Origin: Prolixibacter bellariivorans ATCC BAA-1284
GTDB lineage: Bacteria; Bacteroidota; Bacteroidia; Bacteroidales; Prolixibacteraceae
Assembly (NCBI RefSeq): GCF_000621705.1
Contig: NZ_JHXO01000007.1
Coordinates: forward strand, 62,001 to 126,000
Length of the DNA stretch: 64,000 nucleotides
Direction: 5' to 3'
The notes beneath the pieces were generated by a model that saw nothing but the letters and a program-made list of their open reading frames with translations, made no database searches and was not told the DNA's origin. This document shows, piece by piece, positions 35,167 through 44,029 of this stretch. Both the position numbers and the translations under genes were made by a program. Within the stretch, counting starts at the first letter, position 1; the number at the start of each line of letters is the position of its first letter.

Positions 35167-36210
35167 TTACATCACATGATTAAAGACAAAACCAACGATG
35201 AGTATGCCGACGGTAACAATGCCGACAAAGACCGAAATCAATTGCCATTTGAGCACTTTCTTCAGGATGATGATTTCCGGCAGGGAAAGGGCGATGACCG
35301 ACATCATAAAAGCGAGGGCAGTGCCGAGCGAGACGCCCTTCTCCAAAAGCACACTGACAATGGGAATGATTCCGGCAGCATTGGAATACATCGGTACGCC
35401 GAGTAAAATGGCGACTGGAACGCCATACCAATTCTGGTTGCCCAATAAGGAACCGAGAAAATTTTCGGGCACATAACCATGAGCACCGGCTCCGACAGCA
35501 ATACCAATGAGGATGTATATCCAGATTTTCCCCACAATCTCCATAACTGCGTCGTACCCCGATCGTATTCTTTCCTGAAAATGTACTCGTCCTTCTTCAT
35601 CATTACTGTGACCGGCTTTTACTTCATAAACCCATTCAGCTACATATTTTTCTAATCCCAGTTTTCCTAATATCCAGCCCGCCAGAATGGCAATGATAAG
35701 GCCGGTTCCCACGTAGATGAGAGCCACTTTCCAGCCAAAGAGGCCTATCAGCAATACCAGGGCTACTTCATTAATCATCGGGGCAGCAATGAGGAATGAG
35801 AAGGTAACGCCCAGCGGAACACCCGCTTCTACAAAACCAAGAAACAGCGGAATCGCGGAACAGGAGCAAAAAGGAGTTACAATTCCCAGCAACGAAGCCA
35901 GGATGTTTCCGGTAAATAAGGATTTCCCTTCCAGTATTTTCCTGGTTTTCTCCGGAGTGAAATATGTTCTTAGGATGCCGACGACAAAGATGATGAGTAC
36001 TAACAATAACAACACTTTGGGAACCTCGAAGATGAAGAAACGAAGGGTCTCCGTCAGGTGCTTGCCGGCAGCCATTCCAAACACATCATCAATGAGAAAA
36101 TCTGCCATGTGCTGCAGTTGCCAGTAAACGACAATCCAAAGTGGCAAAAGGATGGCGGGAAAAAACCAGCCATGCATATTTCGGTTGAGTGCAATTACTT
36201 TTTCTCTCAT
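35167..36210 (-). CDS. Putative permease, YraQ/ArsP-like
   Basis: 347 residues and about eight to ten membrane helices. The family motif is TPFCSCSAIPLFLGFVEAGV (about 112-131), a cysteine-containing loop shared with ArsP-type exporters; PMYSNAAGIIPI near 275 is the matching second-half motif. ArsP exports methylarsenite and aromatic arsenicals; other YraQ-type permeases have unknown cargo. It is the last gene of the arsR2 operon with ArsG-, ArsF- and thioredoxin-like genes, which supports an organoarsenical or thiol-reactive cargo (inference). Confidence 0.88.
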   Translation of the reverse strand: MREKVIALNRNMHGWFFPAILLPLWIVVYWQLQHMADFLIDDVFGMAAGKHLTETLRFFIFEVPKVLLLLVLIIFVVGILRTYFTPEKTRKILEGKSLFTGNILASLLGIVTPFCSCSAIPLFLGFVEAGVPLGVTFSFLIAAPMINEVALVLLIGLFGWKVALIYVGTGLIIAILAGWILGKLGLEKYVAEWVYEVKAGHSNDEEGRVHFQERIRSGYDAVMEIVGKIWIYILIGIAVGAGAHGYVPENFLGSLLGNQNWYGVPVAILLGVPMYSNAAGIIPIVSVLLEKGVSLGTALAFMMSVIALSLPEIIILKKVLKWQLISVFVGIVTVGILIVGFVFNHVM

Positions 36211-36225
36211 CTCTTTCCCATTTTC

Positions 36226-36927
36226 CTAAAAGTAAACCGTAAAAACATAATAGAAACCGACTACGATGAATACGACTGAAACAACGCGCCGGAACCAGAT
36301 TTCAAAAATCCTGAGTCGGTTATATAATACGCCGACACCGGAAATGGCAAAGGCGATGAGCCAGGCAAAAATGATGACGGGTATTCCGGTGGCAATGGCG
36401 AAAACAATCGGAAGGTAGAGTCCGGAAACACTGCTAACAGTTAACGGAATCAGCATTCCGAAATAGAGTACTCCGCTGTAAGGGCAGAAGGCTAATGCGA
36501 ACAGAATACCGAGCAAGAGAACATCCCAATAGGTTTTAGCGCCTTTTTCTTCAAAACGTCGTGTGATGTTTTCCAGACCGGGAAACTTGATTTTCAAAAT
36601 ATCCAGCATGAACAGGCCAATCACAATCAATAACGGGCCGATAATTTTTTCGCCGTAGCGTTGAAAAATTCCTGATAAGGAAAACTGATCGACACCGAAG
36701 AAAATAATCAAAGCCAGTGCCGTATAGCTAATGGCCCTTCCCAGTGTATACACCAGTCCGTTATAGAATACCCGGTTCCGGTTCTCCATATCCTTGCCAA
36801 TAAACCCGATGGCTGTAATGTTGGTCGCCAAAGGGCAGGGGCTAATGGCTGTCATCAGTCCCAGGATTAGTGCCGTGACAAAGGGAAGTGAGCTACTTTC
36901 GAGTATTCCACTCAGAAATTCTTCCAT
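36226..36927 (-). CDS. arsG: ArsG family aromatic arsenical efflux permease (DsbD/CcdA-like)
   Basis: 233 residues and six to seven helices. Cysteine/proline motifs MTAISPCPLATNITAIGFIG (~26-45) and ALAFCPYSGVLYFG match the ArsG/DsbD-type pattern. In the characterised arsEFG system, ArsE and ArsF reduce nitro-phenylarsenicals and ArsG exports the aminophenyl arsenite. Here the arsF-like gene lies 3 bp upstream. A DsbD-like thiol electron carrier is the alternative role. Confidence 0.8.
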   Translation of the reverse strand: MEEFLSGILESSSLPFVTALILGLMTAISPCPLATNITAIGFIGKDMENRNRVFYNGLVYTLGRAISYTALALIIFFGVDQFSLSGIFQRYGEKIIGPLLIVIGLFMLDILKIKFPGLENITRRFEEKGAKTYWDVLLLGILFALAFCPYSGVLYFGMLIPLTVSSVSGLYLPIVFAIATGIPVIIFAWLIAFAISGVGVLYNRLRIFEIWFRRVVSVVFIVVGFYYVFTVYF

Positions 36928-36930
36928 CGT

Positions 36931-37338
36931 TTATAGCAACGGTTTAATCTTCTCTTCTATAATTTGCCGGAACTTTTTGGGATTGGTCCGGGCATACATA
37001 AAACCTTCGGTGGTAATATTGAATTGCTGATTTCCTTTTACAATTAACAGCGTCTGTCCGGAAACACCCAGCTCTTTGCCTTTTGCTTCGCCGGCTTTGT
37101 CATCCAGATTATAGGCAGCAAAACTGACGTCATCGCCAAACAGTTCCTTCACATCAGCTTGAGCTTCCGATTCGACCGCGCGGCAGGTAGCGCAACGCGT
37201 ATTGAAATGGAAATAGTAGACGTTGACTTTGGCTTGTTTTTCCGGTGCTTTGGAAGTACTGGCCGACGTTTGGGAAAAGGTGAATGTGCCTGCCATGAAT
37301 AGAAGCAAAGCAAGAAAAGCAGTTTTTGGCGATTTCAT
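36931..37338 (-). CDS. arsF: ArsF family thioredoxin-like periplasmic protein
   Basis: 135 residues. A signal peptide at ~1-23 (TAFLALLLFMAGTFTFS) leads to export. The thioredoxin-like fold has a CxxC motif, NTRCATCRAVE (~48-58). The family name comes from the ArsF subunit proposed for nitrophenyl-compound reduction. It is translated 2 bp after the small thioredoxin gene and 3 bp before arsG, so the three act together. The exact reaction in this organism is not shown. Confidence 0.75.
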   Translation of the reverse strand: MKSPKTAFLALLLFMAGTFTFSQTSASTSKAPEKQAKVNVYYFHFNTRCATCRAVESEAQADVKELFGDDVSFAAYNLDDKAGEAKGKELGVSGQTLLIVKGNQQFNITTEGFMYARTNPKKFRQIIEEKIKPLL

Positions 37339-37340
37339 GG

Positions 37341-37610
37341 TTATTGGTTTTGGGTTAGCAGTTTTTTCAGTTCTTTTACCGACGGTACTTTCCCTTTTAC
37401 AACTACTTTTCCATCAACCACCAGCGCCGGAGTGGTCATTACGCCCATTTTCATGATTTCTACAATGTCTTCCACCTTGGAGACCGTAGCATCCAGTCCG
37501 GCTTCGGTTACTGCCTCATTGGTTGCTTTTTCCAATGCCCGACATTTGGGGCAACCCGTTCCCAGGACTCTGATATCCATGTGGATGGGTTTTACATTTT
37601 GAAAGTCCAT
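37341..37610 (-). CDS. Small thioredoxin family protein (ArsE position)
   Basis: 89 residues with a single thioredoxin fold of the MTH895/TRX2 type: IRVLGTGCPKCRALE with the CPKC redox site at 20-23, and MTTPALVVDGKVVVKG containing the cis-proline. It is first after arsR2 and 2 bp before arsF. In arsEFG systems ArsE is a small redox protein in this place, so it may be ArsE; size and fold fit, but this is inference. Confidence 0.8.
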   Translation of the reverse strand: MDFQNVKPIHMDIRVLGTGCPKCRALEKATNEAVTEAGLDATVSKVEDIVEIMKMGVMTTPALVVDGKVVVKGKVPSVKELKKLLTQNQ

Positions 37611-37637
37611 AACTTCCTGTTTTTGGTTCGTTCGTCA

Positions 37638-37653
37638 TTCGTAAAAATACGAA
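37638..37653 (-). promoter_or_regulatory. ArsR operator between arsR2 and the thioredoxin gene
   Basis: TTCGTAAAAATACGAA: TTCGTA and TACGAA arms with a 4-bp A spacer, 27 bp before the thioredoxin ATG. It matches the site before arsR2, so the repressor likely has two binding places in the operon. Confidence 0.72.
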
Positions 37654-37658
37654 CAGAA

Positions 37659-37967
37659 TTATTCATTCCAAAACTTTTTGAACAGGATTTGTGCTTCGGA
37701 CCATTTTTCCCGGTTCAGACAATATTTGATTTTGGGTGCTTCGATTTCTCCCTGGATAAGACCAGCATCTTTTAGTTCTTTCAAATGCTGGGAGAGGGTT
37801 GACTTCGCAATGGGTAATTCTTCGGAGAGGTCTCCGCTGTAGCAGCACGACTGACGGGAAAGTAACTCCAAAATATACACCCGGACCGGGTGCCCCAAAG
37901 CTTTGGCGATTCGGGCTAACCGGTGCTGGTCTTCCGTGAAGATATCTTTGATCAGGTTTTCTTTCAT
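37659..37967 (-). CDS. ArsR family repressor of the thioredoxin-arsF-arsG-permease operon
   Basis: 102 residues from the ATG at 37967; the upstream 13-codon extension runs over the operator and is rejected. Winged helix: [37 protein letters not shown]. Metal ligand candidates are QSCCYSG (residue ~42) and KYCLN. It precedes the four-gene operon on the same strand with matching palindromes before itself and before the next gene. Confidence 0.92.
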   Translation of the reverse strand: MKENLIKDIFTEDQHRLARIAKALGHPVRVYILELLSRQSCCYSGDLSEELPIAKSTLSQHLKELKDAGLIQGEIEAPKIKYCLNREKWSEAQILFKKFWNE

Positions 37968-37987
37968 AATAATAAAATAGCTACTTG

Positions 37988-38003
37988 TTCGTAAAAATAC
38001 GGA
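37988..38003 (-). promoter_or_regulatory. ArsR2 autoregulatory operator
   Basis: TTCGTAAAAATACGGA, one base off the palindrome at 37638-37653. It lies 20 bp upstream of the arsR2 ATG. Confidence 0.72.
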
Positions 38004-38132
38004 CAAACTTCAGGATTCAAAATAGTAGCTCGATTTGCTGTGTGAAACTTTTCTTAATTATCCGGGTAATATTTTTGCCGGGAAAACAATATCGTCAAGG
38101 ATTGTTTACTTTAGTAAAAAGACTATACTCTT

Positions 38133-39215
38133 ATGTTTAATAATGACTATCTGAACGTTCTAGTATTAATCGTCGGTCTGATTGTAGGGTTCTTCGGTGC
38201 TCATCTGATCATTCGCCTGGTGAAACGAAGTCTGCATGAAAAGGCGGATGCCGGATGGATACAGACCCTAACTAAAATTACGCGTCCGCTCACTTTTTTG
38301 GCTGCGTTGCTGGTGTTATTGTCCATTCAACCATTAATGGATTTTAGTAAAAAACTGCCTTTTGACTTTCAGCATATCTTTACGCTTCTTACCATATTTC
38401 TGGTTACCTGGCTTATTATTAATGCCATTCGAAGTATTCGCATCGTGTTGCTTCGCCGATACGATTTAGATACGAAGGATAATCTGAAAGCACGAAAGAT
38501 GCACACCCAGCTTCGGGTTTTCGAACGCCTGCTCATTGCCGTGGTGCTGGTTATTGCGATTGGCATCGCTCTGATGAGTTTCGATAAGATTCATAAGATT
38601 GGAGTTAGTCTCCTGGCTTCCGCCGGAATTGCCGGTATTATTATTGGTTTTGCTGCACAGAAAAGCATTGGTTTGATACTGGCCGGTTTCCAGATTGCCA
38701 TTACACAGCCTATCCGTCTGGAAGATGTGGTGATTGTAGAAGACGAGTGGGGCTGGATTGAAGAAATTACCCTGACGTATGTGGTGGTTCGTATCTGGGA
38801 TAAAAGGCGTCTCATTCTTCCGATTAGCTATTTCATCGAGAAGCCGTTTCAGAACTGGACGCGTACAACAGCTGAAATTCTGGGGACCGTTTTCATTTAT
38901 GTCGATTACCGCTTTCCGGTAGAAAAAATGCGGGAGGCGTTGACCGAAATACTGGAAGATACCGATTTGTGGGACGGACAGGTGAATGTGCTTCAGGTAA
39001 CCGATGCCAAGGAGAGTACATTGGAGTTACGAGCGTTAGTTAGTGCGGTTGATTCGCCGACTGCCTGGGATTTGCGTGTGCTGGTTCGCGAAAAGCTGGT
39101 GGAATTTGTACAAAAGAACTATCCTGAATATCTTCCGCAAACCCGCGTTGTATTCCCGGAACAGAAGAAAAATCCGGCAAATGATACGCCGAAATCCAAC
39201 GTAGAAAAATCTTGA
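38133..39215 (+). CDS. MscS family mechanosensitive ion channel
   Basis: 360 residues. Four to five N-terminal helices precede the pore helix, SLLASAGIAGIIIGFAAQKS (~150-169), which carries the family's Ala/Gly zipper. The beta domain (EDVVIVEDEWGWIEEITLTY) and the cytoplasmic alpha/beta domain follow. It opens under membrane tension to release solutes during osmotic downshock. The C-terminus adds a short polar tail. It is 23 bp before the sirtuin gene. Confidence 0.93.
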   Translation: MFNNDYLNVLVLIVGLIVGFFGAHLIIRLVKRSLHEKADAGWIQTLTKITRPLTFLAALLVLLSIQPLMDFSKKLPFDFQHIFTLLTIFLVTWLIINAIRSIRIVLLRRYDLDTKDNLKARKMHTQLRVFERLLIAVVLVIAIGIALMSFDKIHKIGVSLLASAGIAGIIIGFAAQKSIGLILAGFQIAITQPIRLEDVVIVEDEWGWIEEITLTYVVVRIWDKRRLILPISYFIEKPFQNWTRTTAEILGTVFIYVDYRFPVEKMREALTEILEDTDLWDGQVNVLQVTDAKESTLELRALVSAVDSPTAWDLRVLVREKLVEFVQKNYPEYLPQTRVVFPEQKKNPANDTPKSNVEKS

Positions 39216-39238
39216 TTTAACCCCTTGAATATTTTAAT

Positions 39239-39991
39239 ATGACAGATTATCTGGATAAAGCTGCCCGGCTCATCAGAGAGTCGGGTTATACTGTAGCGTT
39301 TACGGGAGCCGGTATTTCCGTCGAAAGTGGAATCCCTCCCTTCCGGGGGGAAAAAGGTCTCTGGAGCCGTTATGATCCCAAAATACTCGATTTGGACTAT
39401 TTCTATTCGAATCCCCATGATTCGTGGGTGAAAATCAAAGAGATATTCTACGACTTCTTCGGGAAAGCGCAACCGAATCCGGGACACATCGCATTGGCCG
39501 GATTGGAACAACAAGGCTGGCTGAAAAGTGTGGTCACGCAAAACATCGATAACCTTCACCAGGAAGCCGGAAGCCAAACGGTATGGGAGTTTCATGGGAA
39601 TTCGCAATGGGTGGTTTGTCCGCAATGTGGAGCCCGCCACTTTGCTTCTGAGATCGATATGAGTGAACTTCCTCCTCGTTGCCACGAAGATGGCTCGGTG
39701 CTAAAACCCGATTTCATTTTCTTCGGTGAAGGTATTCCGCGCAAAGCGTATGATCAATCGTTCGAAGCAGCCCGCAAAGCGGAAGTCATGTTGGTCGTAG
39801 GTACCACCGGCGAGGTTATGCCGGCCTCGATGGTCCCGTACGAAGCAGCGCGAAACGGAGCGACCATTATTGAAATCAACCCGGAAACGACACCTTTTAC
39901 CAATCAAATTACGCATGTTTTCCTGGAAGGGAAAGCAGGAGAGGTACTTCCGGAATTGTTGGCCCGCGTGAGGCAACTATCGGCCGGTTGA
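39239..39991 (+). CDS. Sir2 family NAD-dependent protein deacylase
   Basis: 250 residues. NAD site: AFTGAGISVESGIPPFRG (~19-36); catalytic QNIDNLHQEAGS and WEFHGN with the active His. The zinc module is odd: the first pair is CPQC, but the second reads RCHEDGSVLKP, where the usual CxxC has Asp in the last position. Acetyl-lysine or other acyl groups are removed using NAD+, making nicotinamide. It may form an operon with mscS. Confidence 0.93.
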   Translation: MTDYLDKAARLIRESGYTVAFTGAGISVESGIPPFRGEKGLWSRYDPKILDLDYFYSNPHDSWVKIKEIFYDFFGKAQPNPGHIALAGLEQQGWLKSVVTQNIDNLHQEAGSQTVWEFHGNSQWVVCPQCGARHFASEIDMSELPPRCHEDGSVLKPDFIFFGEGIPRKAYDQSFEAARKAEVMLVVGTTGEVMPASMVPYEAARNGATIIEINPETTPFTNQITHVFLEGKAGEVLPELLARVRQLSAG

Positions 39992-40210
39992 ATTTTCAAC
40001 GCGTAAGTTCGAATTTTACGGTGAAAGACAATTTTGGATGGAATATGGGTGAATTTATCCCGAGAAATGACCAGTTGAAAATTTATCCTTGGGAAAGATT
40101 TATATTTTTGTTTTTCGTTAACAAAATCCCGCCGGAAAAATAGCGTTGGTTATTTCCCGGTAGGAGATGTGGGCATTTCTTGATGACCATTAAAGTAAAC
40201 TATACAACAC

Positions 40211-40957
40211 ATGAAACTTTTAGAAGGAAAAACTGCCATTGTTACTGGTGCGGCCCGAGGAATCGGTAAAGCTATCGCACTGCGTTTTGCTCAGGAAGGC
40301 TGCAACATTGCCTTTACCGACTTGGTGATCAATGAAGCTGCTGAAGCAACTGAAAAAGAGATTGCTGCTTTGGGTGTAAAAGTAAAAGGTTATGCATCGA
40401 ATGCTGCCAATTACGAGGAAACTCAGGCTGTTGTAAAGCAAATTGCTGATGATTTTGGCCGCATTGACGTTCTGGTGAACAATGCCGGGATTACGAAAGA
40501 CGGTGCACTGAAAAGAATGACTGAAGATCAGTGGGACGCGGTAATCGCCGTGAACCTGAAATCGGTTTTCAACTTCACCAAAGCGGTTCAGCCGGTTATG
40601 TGGAAACAAGCTTCGGGCAGTGTTATTAATATGAGTTCCGTTGTGGGAGTTTCGGGAAATGCGAACCAGTGTAACTATTCTGCATCGAAAGCCGGAATCA
40701 TTGGATTCACGAAATCAGCGGCCAAAGAGATGGGCTTACGGGGTATTCGCCACAACGCGGTTGCTCCCGGATTCATCATTACCGAAATGACTGGCGTTCT
40801 TCCGGAAGATGTGAAAAAATCATGGGAAGCACAGATCCCCATGCGTCGGGGCGGAACTCCGGAAGATGTAGCGAACACCTGCGTTTTCTTCGCTTCCGAT
40901 CTCTCATCTTACGTAACCGGACAGGTGGTAAATGTTTGCGGTGGAATGAATACCTGA
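40211..40957 (+). CDS. fabG: 3-oxoacyl-ACP reductase FabG-like SDR
   Basis: 248 residues, the typical FabG length. The Rossmann motif is VTGAARGIGKAIALRFA, then LVNNAGITKD. Catalytic residues sit in INMSSVVGVSGNANQCNYSASKAG, with Ser and the Tyr/Lys pair (YSASK). The NADPH-dependent reduction of 3-oxoacyl-ACP is the expected role, although other SDR substrates are possible. A good terminator follows at 40992, so it is transcribed alone. Confidence 0.9.
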   Translation: MKLLEGKTAIVTGAARGIGKAIALRFAQEGCNIAFTDLVINEAAEATEKEIAALGVKVKGYASNAANYEETQAVVKQIADDFGRIDVLVNNAGITKDGALKRMTEDQWDAVIAVNLKSVFNFTKAVQPVMWKQASGSVINMSSVVGVSGNANQCNYSASKAGIIGFTKSAAKEMGLRGIRHNAVAPGFIITEMTGVLPEDVKKSWEAQIPMRRGGTPEDVANTCVFFASDLSSYVTGQVVNVCGGMNT

Positions 40958-40991
40958 TACCGAAAAATGGAATTGCATTCTATATGAATCA

Positions 40992-41017
40992 GGGCTGCCA
41001 TTGAGCGGCCCTTTTTT
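40992..41017 (+). terminator. Terminator after fabG
   Basis: GGGCTGC and GCGGCCC form a 7-bp stem with a 6-nt loop, then six T residues. It lies 35 bp after the fabG stop. Confidence 0.85.
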
Positions 41018-41211
41018 GTTCGGATAAACCGGTTTGGTTCCGGGCAATGCGCTAGTTGAATGCGTTTGCTAACATTTAAATATCTATAAATAGATTGGGC
41101 CGCTGTTAAAAAATATGTTTTTGATGCAGTTTCGGAAGCTCGTCATGATTGGCGGCCTTTTTATTTTCTATATTCGCGGCTGAATTTTAATTGTATCATT
41201 TTTGTTACATC

Positions 41212-42066
41212 ATGAAAGGCTTATTCTTAGGCTTGACCACGATAGATATCCATCATATTGTTGATCAGTTTCCCAGACCTGACAATAAAGTTAAATCGCA
41301 CGATGCACCCGATATACTGATAGGTGGACCCGCTACTAACGCCGCTGTCACTTACTCTCATTTGGGAGGAAGAGCCCATCTGGTTTCGGCTTTTGGTCAA
41401 AATATTTTTAATTCCTTTTTACAGGAAGATTTACGCAAATTCAATATCGAACATCACGATTTAGCGGCTCATCGGGAGGAAAAGCCGGTAATCACTTCGG
41501 TTGTAACAACATCGGAAAATGGCGATCGAACCATCTTTACCAACCAGCCGGCTGAATACGACGTCAGTTTTGATAGTCGTGGTTTAATGGAGGAGAATCA
41601 GTTTGATTTCGTCCTTCTCGACGGTTTTTATATGCAGAAAGCACATGAGGTAGCCTGTGAAGCCAGAAGACGTGATATTCCTGTCATTCTGGACGGAGGT
41701 AGCTGGAAGGATGGAATTGAACGACTGCTGCCGCACGTGAACTACGCGATCTGTTCAGAAAAATTTATGCCGCCCTGGTGTTCGGGCAAAAAGGAGCTTT
41801 TTAGCTACCTGTCGGAGAAAGGAATTCGTCACATGGCCATTACCCGTGGAGGGAAACCTATCTTGTATAAAGACGGCTTTGATGTGGTTGAGTTGCCTGT
41901 TCCTGAGGTTAAACCAGTGGATACGCTGGGCGCCGGAGATATTTTCCACGGAGCGTTTGCCTACTATTTAAACCGTTTCCACGATTTTGTTCCCGCTCTC
42001 GAAAAAGCGGCGGAGGTGGCTGCTCATTCCTGTCAATTTGCCGGTACACGGGTTTGGATGCAATAA
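41212..42066 (+). CDS. PfkB family carbohydrate/nucleoside kinase
   Basis: 284 residues from the ATG at 41212; an in-frame TTG seven codons earlier is unlikely. The signature DTLGAGDIFHGAFAYY (~242-257) carries the catalytic Asp. The sugar-side GGPATNAAVTYSHLGG motif lies near 37-52. The substrate cannot be assigned by sequence alone. It precedes the SpoIIE-type phosphatase gene by 57 bp. Confidence 0.88.
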   Translation: MKGLFLGLTTIDIHHIVDQFPRPDNKVKSHDAPDILIGGPATNAAVTYSHLGGRAHLVSAFGQNIFNSFLQEDLRKFNIEHHDLAAHREEKPVITSVVTTSENGDRTIFTNQPAEYDVSFDSRGLMEENQFDFVLLDGFYMQKAHEVACEARRRDIPVILDGGSWKDGIERLLPHVNYAICSEKFMPPWCSGKKELFSYLSEKGIRHMAITRGGKPILYKDGFDVVELPVPEVKPVDTLGAGDIFHGAFAYYLNRFHDFVPALEKAAEVAAHSCQFAGTRVWMQ

Positions 42067-42123
42067 TTATAATTTGAAGTTAATTTTGATTTTCATAATT
42101 TTAGAGAAGTCAATTGGATTTCT

Positions 42124-44022
42124 ATGAAAAATCAAAATATTGCTTTTCACCTAAGTTTCTATCTGTTACTGGCTGGTTTTACCCTAACCATGCTGATTGT
42201 GGCTATTGGTTATCGTTTTACACGCGACACCATTCTTGACGGTTTAGCAGACCGGGCTCAAACGGTTACACATACTGCTTCCCTGCTGGTGAACGATGCA
42301 GTTGTACATGCACGTAAATCGGCAGAAATCATTGAATCAGGTACTAAGCAGATGGATAATGAGCAGGAGATGGAAGATCTGCTGCAGCTTGTTTTAAAGT
42401 CAAATCCTCATCTGGAAGCTGTTCAGCTGAAGGAAAATCTCAATAGCTCGGAAGAAGTTAATCATTTTTTTTATCGGAAAGATTCAGCGATCGTCGGTTC
42501 AAGCAGCGATCTGCCGATGTGTGCTCAATTACAGGACTGGTACCACCAGGTTTTTGTTTCGGGTAAGGCAGGTTGGTCCGAGCCATTTTGGGTGGAGGGG
42601 CATAAAACACAATGTATTGCCTACGCTATTCCGTTTCGTGTGAAGAAAAACGGAAGGGAAGTACCGGCCATTGCATGTGCAGTGATGTCTTTGGAGGAGG
42701 TTTATAGCGAACTTTCAGGAATTAAAATTTATAAAAGTGGTTTTCCTATTCTTTTTTCTTCGGAAGGAAAAGTGGTATATCATCCCCAACCGGCCTTTCT
42801 TAATGAGAATGTCGATACACTGAGCCATTGTTTTTCACTGGGCGATCTCAGCAAAATAAAACGAATTATTTCACGGGGTGTTGGCGGAAAAACGCTGTTA
42901 AATCCGGTTTGTTATGGCGGACGACGTGCCACGGCTGTTTACTGGCCGGTGACTGAAAATGGCTGGTTAATGATGGTTTTGGTTCCCTATTCTGAGTTGT
43001 TGAGTGAGTTGCGAAAGGTCATTATCCTGGTGATGTTCCTGGTATTGATCGGAACCGGTGTGATGGTATCAGTTACCATTTTGCTATCGCGTTCGGTAAC
43101 AACGCCTATCACGCAACTGGCCGATGAAGCGCGCAGAATTATGGAAGAAGAAGGTGACCCATTGGAAGTAGTTGGAAACGAGTTTGAAGTGCTGGCTGGA
43201 GGTTTAGCGCACATGAAGCAGCGAATGGAGAATTACCATGCGCGATGGGCTCAGAGTCGAAGAGACCAGGAAGAACTCGACCGGGAATTGGAGCTGGCTC
43301 GTTCCATCGAAATGAGCATTGTACCGTCCAGGTTTCCCATTTTTCCCGATAGGAAAGAGTTTGATTGTTTCGGAAAGCTAATTCCGGCCCGTTCTGTTGG
43401 AGGTGACTTGTTCGATGTGTTTTTCCTGGATGAGGATAAATTGTGTATTTCGATTTGCGATACGCTTGGGAAAGGTATTCCGGCAGCTATGTTCTCGGTA
43501 ATGACGCGAACATTGATGCGGGGAATTGCCAATGCGGACATGAAGGTGAGCAGTATTATGGAACGCCTGAATGAAGAGTTATGCTCTGATGCCGAATCGG
43601 ATATGTTTGTGACTGTTTTCCTTTCTGTTTTGGAAATATCGACCGGGACTTTTACCTACTGTAATGCCGGTCACCCGCATCCTTATCTGCTTAGGAGAGA
43701 TGGTTCTGTAGAAATTCTTGAACATTCACATGGTATCCCGGTAGGAGTAATGCCCCGTCAAACGTTTGATGAGACGAAAATGGTCTTTAAACCAGGAGAA
43801 ATGCTGATTACCTATACCGATGGTGTAACCGAGGAGCATGATGAAGGAGGAAAAATGTTCGGACAGGATCGGTTGCGTTACGAAATTGCTCAGATAGGGC
43901 AGGTTGAACCGGAAGAGATGGTGGAGCGCATCCTGGAAGCATTGCTTTCATTCCGTGGCCGACTTGAACAAAGAGACGATACTACCATGTTGGCTGTTCG
44001 GTACTTTGGAAATATAAGCTAG
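42124..44022 (+). CDS. Membrane-bound SpoIIE-type PP2C phosphatase with dCACHE sensor and HAMP
   Basis: 632 residues. Membrane helices at ~10-30 and ~298-322 frame an extracytoplasmic sensor of dCACHE character; HAMP follows (RSVTTPITQLADEARRI). The PP2C/SpoIIE domain (~400-630) has GGDLFDVFF, CDTLGKGIPAAMFS, CNAGHPHPYLL, YTDGVTE and RDDTTML, the expected metal-binding and catalytic motifs. Such proteins dephosphorylate anti-sigma antagonists in partner-switching, but no STAS or anti-sigma gene is adjacent. Confidence 0.9.
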   Translation: MKNQNIAFHLSFYLLLAGFTLTMLIVAIGYRFTRDTILDGLADRAQTVTHTASLLVNDAVVHARKSAEIIESGTKQMDNEQEMEDLLQLVLKSNPHLEAVQLKENLNSSEEVNHFFYRKDSAIVGSSSDLPMCAQLQDWYHQVFVSGKAGWSEPFWVEGHKTQCIAYAIPFRVKKNGREVPAIACAVMSLEEVYSELSGIKIYKSGFPILFSSEGKVVYHPQPAFLNENVDTLSHCFSLGDLSKIKRIISRGVGGKTLLNPVCYGGRRATAVYWPVTENGWLMMVLVPYSELLSELRKVIILVMFLVLIGTGVMVSVTILLSRSVTTPITQLADEARRIMEEEGDPLEVVGNEFEVLAGGLAHMKQRMENYHARWAQSRRDQEELDRELELARSIEMSIVPSRFPIFPDRKEFDCFGKLIPARSVGGDLFDVFFLDEDKLCISICDTLGKGIPAAMFSVMTRTLMRGIANADMKVSSIMERLNEELCSDAESDMFVTVFLSVLEISTGTFTYCNAGHPHPYLLRRDGSVEILEHSHGIPVGVMPRQTFDETKMVFKPGEMLITYTDGVTEEHDEGGKMFGQDRLRYEIAQIGQVEPEEMVERILEALLSFRGRLEQRDDTTMLAVRYFGNIS

Positions 44023-44029
44023 AAGGAGT

